Of a stretch of 44,810 nt of DNA, positions 42,025-44,810 are shown piece by piece (the first letter of the stretch is position 1; each line of letters starts with the position of its first letter). Where the stretch lies: NCBI RefSeq assembly GCF_002803095.1, contig NZ_PGLR01000047.1, forward strand, positions 1 to 44,810. The letters run 5' to 3'. This DNA comes from Pseudomonas sp. ZH-FAD (lineage in GTDB: Bacteria; Pseudomonadota; Gammaproteobacteria; Pseudomonadales; Pseudomonadaceae). The notes beneath the pieces are model-generated. The model was not told where the DNA came from, ran no database searches, and was given only the letters and a program-made list of their open reading frames with translations. Both the position numbers and the translations under genes were made by a program.

Positions 42025-42464
42025 TACCCCATGATCCCGAGGGTCACCACGGTGAGCACCAAGTATCGAGCAGCCTTGGCCAGCAGCACGATCAAAAAGA
42101 AGCTCCAAAAGGGTTCGCGCATGACGCCGGCAATCAGGGTCAGCGGGTCGCCAATGATCGGCACCCAGCTCAGCAGCAGTGACCAACGACCGTAGCGGTG
42201 GTAGGCCCACTGCGCGCGGGCCAGCTTGTCGTCACTGACTGGAAACCAGCGCTTGTGCCGGTAACGCTCAATGTAGAGACCGAGCAGCCAGTTGAGCGCG
42301 GAACCCAGAACGTTTCCTGCTGTAGCCACCACCAACAGCATGACCACCGAGTAGTTGCCACTTATCAGCAGGCCGGTGAGCACTGCCTCGGACTGTGCAG
42401 GGATCAAAGTCGCGGCACTGAAGGCCGCGAGGAATAGGCCCAGGTAGCCTGATAGCTCCCACAT
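42024..42464 (-). CDS. YqaA-like inner membrane protein
   Basis: This 146-residue protein resembles YqaA, a small relative of the DedA/VTT family: LFLAAFSAATLIPAQSEAVLTGLL, then GNVLGSALNWLLGLYIERYRHKRWFP and WVPIIGDPLTLIAGVMREP. The function of such proteins is thought to involve lipid or membrane homeostasis. Its ATG directly abuts the rcnA stop, and it overlaps the TraX-like start by one base. Confidence 0.85.
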   Translation of the reverse strand: MWELSGYLGLFLAAFSAATLIPAQSEAVLTGLLISGNYSVVMLLVVATAGNVLGSALNWLLGLYIERYRHKRWFPVSDDKLARAQWAYHRYGRWSLLLSWVPIIGDPLTLIAGVMREPFWSFFLIVLLAKAARYLVLTVVTLGIMG

Positions 42465-43586
42465 TTAGGCGGTCAGACCGATCCAGCCATGAACGCCGAC
42501 ATAGATACCGACACCAATGATGAGCACGCTCGAGAGGTAGGGCGCACGACGCGCGACTGCCCCCAGCCATGGCCAACGATTAGAGGCCTGGCGAGCGCCT
42601 ACTGCGGCAGCTGCACCGACGGACACCAGCGTCAGCGCCAGACCGACACTAAAGCACAGCACCAGAACAGCCCCGAGTGCGACTTCCTTCACCTGCAGGC
42701 ACAGCAACAACACCGTGATTGCGGCGGGACAAGGGATCAGTCCCCCGGTCAGGCCGAATAGGATGATCTGCCCAGTGGTGACGTTGCGGTTATTGAAGCG
42801 GTTGCGGATGTCGTTGGCGTGGGCTCGCTCATGAGCGTCCTGATACCCCTCCACCGACAGCTCTAGACCCTGCAGATCGGAATGGTTGTGGCCGTGGTCG
42901 TGCTCATGGAAATCGAGGTCGTAATCGTGCGAATGGCCCACGTGACCAAGGCTCAGGCGCGCGGTGAACTGATGGGGTTCGGGGATCTCTGACTCCGACT
43001 CCAGGTACTCGCCGCACTGCACAAAGCGGAATTGCTGAGCTGTTCCGTCTGGGCGTGTCGTCGACAAGCTCACGTCCTCTGCCGGCCAGGAATGGCCACT
43101 CAGGGTGCGCAAGCGCCAGCGCGGGGGAACACCCTCTTCAAAGATCGAAAGCTCGATGCGCCCGTGTCCGGTATCGATTCGGCGGGTCTCATCGTGATGG
43201 TGATCATGCGCGTGATCACCTTCTTCGAAACGCCACATCTGCTCGCCACGCCAGGTGCGCCAGAGCATCCACAACGCGATGGTGATGATGATCGCGGCAG
43301 AAGCGAGCTGGAAGTACGGCTCTGTCGTTTCGGCATTCAGGTTCTGGCCCAGATACATGCCACCCATGGCCACCAGCCAGACCACTGCTGTGTGCGAGAT
43401 TGTCGCTGCCAAACCCAGCAGGATTGCCTGCTTTACGGTGCCCCGGATGGCGACGATGAAGGCCGCCATCATGGTCTTCGAGTGGCCGGGCTCCAGGCCA
43501 TGCAATGCACCCAGGAGGATAGCGCTGGGGAAGTACAGCCAGGCGTGAGATGCACCCTGCTGCAGTAATTCGGCAAAGCTCGACAT
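42465..43586 (-). CDS. rcnA: Nickel/cobalt efflux protein RcnA-like (NicO family) with inserted domain
   Basis: This 373-residue protein is of the NicO/RcnA family. The family helix ALHGLEPGHSKTMMAAFIVAI (about 27-47) and the second conserved GLTGGLIPCPAAITVLLLCL (about 283-302) are present. Between them lies an unusually long cytoplasmic or periplasmic section of about 150 residues. It begins with EEGDHAHDHHHDE, contains a beta-rich stretch (IELSIFEEGVPPRWRLRTLSG) and ends with a His-rich run (GHSHDYDLDFHEHDHGHNHSD). Typical RcnA is roughly 100 residues shorter. It probably exports Ni/Co, with the insert as metal-binding or sensing part. Confidence 0.88.
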   Translation of the reverse strand: MSSFAELLQQGASHAWLYFPSAILLGALHGLEPGHSKTMMAAFIVAIRGTVKQAILLGLAATISHTAVVWLVAMGGMYLGQNLNAETTEPYFQLASAAIIITIALWMLWRTWRGEQMWRFEEGDHAHDHHHDETRRIDTGHGRIELSIFEEGVPPRWRLRTLSGHSWPAEDVSLSTTRPDGTAQQFRFVQCGEYLESESEIPEPHQFTARLSLGHVGHSHDYDLDFHEHDHGHNHSDLQGLELSVEGYQDAHERAHANDIRNRFNNRNVTTGQIILFGLTGGLIPCPAAITVLLLCLQVKEVALGAVLVLCFSVGLALTLVSVGAAAAVGARQASNRWPWLGAVARRAPYLSSVLIIGVGIYVGVHGWIGLTA

Positions 43587-43594
43587 GGGGTTAC

Positions 43595-43888
43595 CTACAG
43601 GTACTTCGTGATCTGCTTGAAGTCTTCAAGGGAGGTACGCTCGCCAGTGGCGAGGGCGTCCATCGTGTGCTCCAGGCAGTGATCGATGTGATCTTGAATC
43701 AGGGTGCGCTTGGCTTGGCATACGGCCTTCTCAACAGCGTGCAGCTGCTGTGCGATATCCACGCACTCACGACCATCCTCGATCATGGTGATGATGCTGC
43801 GCAGATGACCCTCGGCGCGTTTCAGGCGCTTCATGACATCGCTGTGGCTCTGGTGTCGGTGGCCATGGCTGTGTTCGTGATCGCTCAT
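43595..43888 (-). CDS. rcnR: Metal-sensing repressor of the CsoR/RcnR family
   Basis: This 97-residue protein is of the CsoR/RcnR/FrmR family (DUF156), with KRLKRAEGHLRSIITMIEDGRECVDIAQQL and DHIDHCLEH. A Cys in GREC, then His and Cys spaced four apart in HIDHC, plus a His-rich N-terminus (SDHEHSHGHRHQSH), give a His-Cys-His-Cys set. This resembles the nickel sensor InrS or the copper sensor CsoR more than E. coli RcnR. It begins the operon with rcnA 8 bases downstream and has a matching operator just upstream. Confidence 0.9.
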   Translation of the reverse strand: MSDHEHSHGHRHQSHSDVMKRLKRAEGHLRSIITMIEDGRECVDIAQQLHAVEKAVCQAKRTLIQDHIDHCLEHTMDALATGERTSLEDFKQITKYL

Positions 43889-43927
43889 GCCTTGAGTCCT
43901 ATGCCTTGATGATTTACGCTCGCATCC

Positions 43928-43946
43928 TATCCCCCTGGGGGGGATA
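43928..43946. promoter_or_regulatory. CsoR/RcnR-type operator between rcnR and the His-rich gene
   Basis: TATCCCCCTGGGGGGGATA is a palindrome (TATCCCCC-tgg-GGGGGATA) of the A/T-flanked G/C-tract form used by this repressor family. It lies in the divergent gap of 106 bases and can control both directions. Confidence 0.75.
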
Positions 43947-43994
43947 CGGTCAAACGACCCCGTTGGCCCTTTGCAAGATGCAAGACATAGGAAA

Positions 43995-44336
43995 ATGGCT
44001 CGCCGTAGTGCCTCGAAGAAACCCGTTATCGTATTGATACTGGCCTTACTGTTGGCCTGGGTAGGGCATTCGCTGGCCGCCATCAAGGCACCGCTGACAA
44101 CGCGGGATTACTCTGGCGTTGTGTCCCATGGTCATTCCCATGACGTGGACGCGCCAGCGTTAACGAGCCACAAACATGCGGCTGACCATAGCCATGAGAT
44201 CCCCTATCTCGGGTCGGTGCTGACGCTGCCGTCACGCCCCGAGCGGGAAACCCCTCCCAGCTCGTTGCGGACAACTGTCCCTGAAGTGCCGATCTACCTG
44301 ATCGAACGGCCACCACGCTCTAGGTTCGTGTTCTGA
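43995..44336 (+). CDS. His-rich single-pass membrane protein, divergent from rcnR
   Basis: This 113-residue protein has one hydrophobic segment (VIVLILALLLAWVGHSLAA) near the start. The remainder is presumably periplasmic, with histidine clusters SHGHSHD and SHKHAADHSHE, and ends IERPPRSRFVF. The ATG at 43995 follows AGGA at short spacing. Family and function are not known to me. His clusters and the shared operator suggest periplasmic nickel or cobalt binding, perhaps supplying or buffering the adjacent permeases. HupE follows 46 bases later. Confidence 0.75.
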   Translation: MARRSASKKPVIVLILALLLAWVGHSLAAIKAPLTTRDYSGVVSHGHSHDVDAPALTSHKHAADHSHEIPYLGSVLTLPSRPERETPPSSLRTTVPEVPIYLIERPPRSRFVF

Positions 44337-44382
44337 AACCGGCCGCCTTGCGGCCCAGACCACTACAACCTAGGAAATCGTT

Positions 44383-44692
44383 ATGAATTCGCTTCCCATG
44401 AGCGGGGCAACGGCGCTGATCGCACGCCTGCGTCGACCGCTTTTTCTGCCCCTGCTTGCCTTCGCTCTACTGATGGCAGTCATGCCTGAGGCGCTGGCCC
44501 ACGGTGTGCCCGAAGGCGACAAAGGCTTCATCCAGGAAAGTACCGGCGTGATGTTGATGCCCTTCATCTACATGGGCGCCAAACACATGATCACCGGCTA
44601 CGACCATCTGCTGTTCCTGTTCGGAGTGATCTTCTTCCTCTACCGTCTGAAGGACGTAGGGCTGTACGTCACGCTGTTCGCAGTTGGCCACT
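44383..44692 (+). pseudogene. hupE: HupE/UreJ-type nickel permease, cut by an insertion
   Basis: The first 103 codons encode a signal-like N-terminus, AHGVPEGDKGFIQ, GAKHMITGYDHLLFLFGVIFF and DVGLYVTLFAVGH. These are the hallmark of HupE/UreJ proteins. The family continues HS-T-LL at this point, but here the sequence changes to LRIPRHS and no further family residues follow. The break coincides with IS21-like end repeats, so the gene is disrupted or completed by a foreign tail. The remaining part may lie beyond the window. Confidence 0.8.
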
Positions 44693-44810
44693 TGCGGATT
44701 CCACGCCATTCGGACACTCAGCCCACGCTGATCCGGACACCTGTTCCACGCTCATTCGGACAGGCAGTCGGAGCGCAGCGACGCAGGGCTGGCATTGTTA
44801 GTCCGGGTTG
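44693..44810. mobile_element. End of an IS21-like insertion sequence (partial, runs off the window)
   Basis: From about 44693 the sequence starts TGCGGATTCCACGCC and contains three spaced copies of CCACGC-N3-TCGGACA type (44701, 44723, 44746; 22-23 base period). This is the multiple-site end architecture of IS21-family elements with TG termini. No transposase is visible before the window ends. Confidence 0.6.

Overview
The window is GC-rich, tightly packed proteobacterial DNA with ATGA-type start/stop overlaps. Its gene content (p-nitrophenol/hydroquinone catabolic genes in the order known from Pseudomonas, Trb conjugation genes, chrBA, RcnA/HupE metal genes, IS3- and IS21-like remnants) points to a Pseudomonas or close relative. 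No rRNA, tRNA or CRISPR was found.

Layout. (1) 1-7040: a co-directional set of a 5-aminolevulinate-synthase-like enzyme, a GNAT acetyltransferase, a Gfo/Idh/MocA oxidoreductase and a glutamine-dependent asparagine-synthase-like amidotransferase. A strong hairpin follows, then an MFS exporter and a LysR regulator. Pseudomonads make haem precursor by the C5 route, so this looks like a small specialised-metabolite cluster; I do not recognise its product. (2) 7100-7850: a RelE/HigB2-type toxin and HigA2-type antitoxin. (3) 8069-13801 (minus strand): a hydroquinone/hydroxyquinol ring-cleavage operon, pnpC-D-E-F-G plus a YciI-like and a Rieske protein, with a LysR gene just upstream. (4) 14949-22502 (minus strand): porin, soluble chemoreceptor, Tat-exported binding protein and a complete Liv-type ABC transporter. 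Operons 3 and 4 share an approximately 45-50 bp upstream block holding a GTT-N11-AAC LysR-type box, so uptake, chemotaxis and catabolism appear to form one regulon. (5) 22750-35040: an IS3 transposase remnant, then a full mating-pair-formation set (traG, a CopG-like gene, trbBCDEJKLFGI, DUF2274). No relaxase, integrase or replication gene is present. (6) 35094-38290: defence/addiction genes (HigBA, AbiE) ending in a dense repeat array that looks like a transposon end. (7) 38410-41041: chromate resistance (chrB, chrA, rhodanese chrE). (8) 41089-44692: a 44-residue Cys/His peptide, a nickel/cobalt operon (rcnR-rcnA-yqaA-traX), a divergent His-rich membrane protein, and a HupE/UreJ permease cut at codon 103 by an IS21-like element that runs off the window.

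Best candidates for something undescribed: the ALAS-amidotransferase cluster, the chemotaxis-transport-catabolism regulon for hydroquinone-type aromatics, and the 20-21 bp repeat array at 38097-38287.
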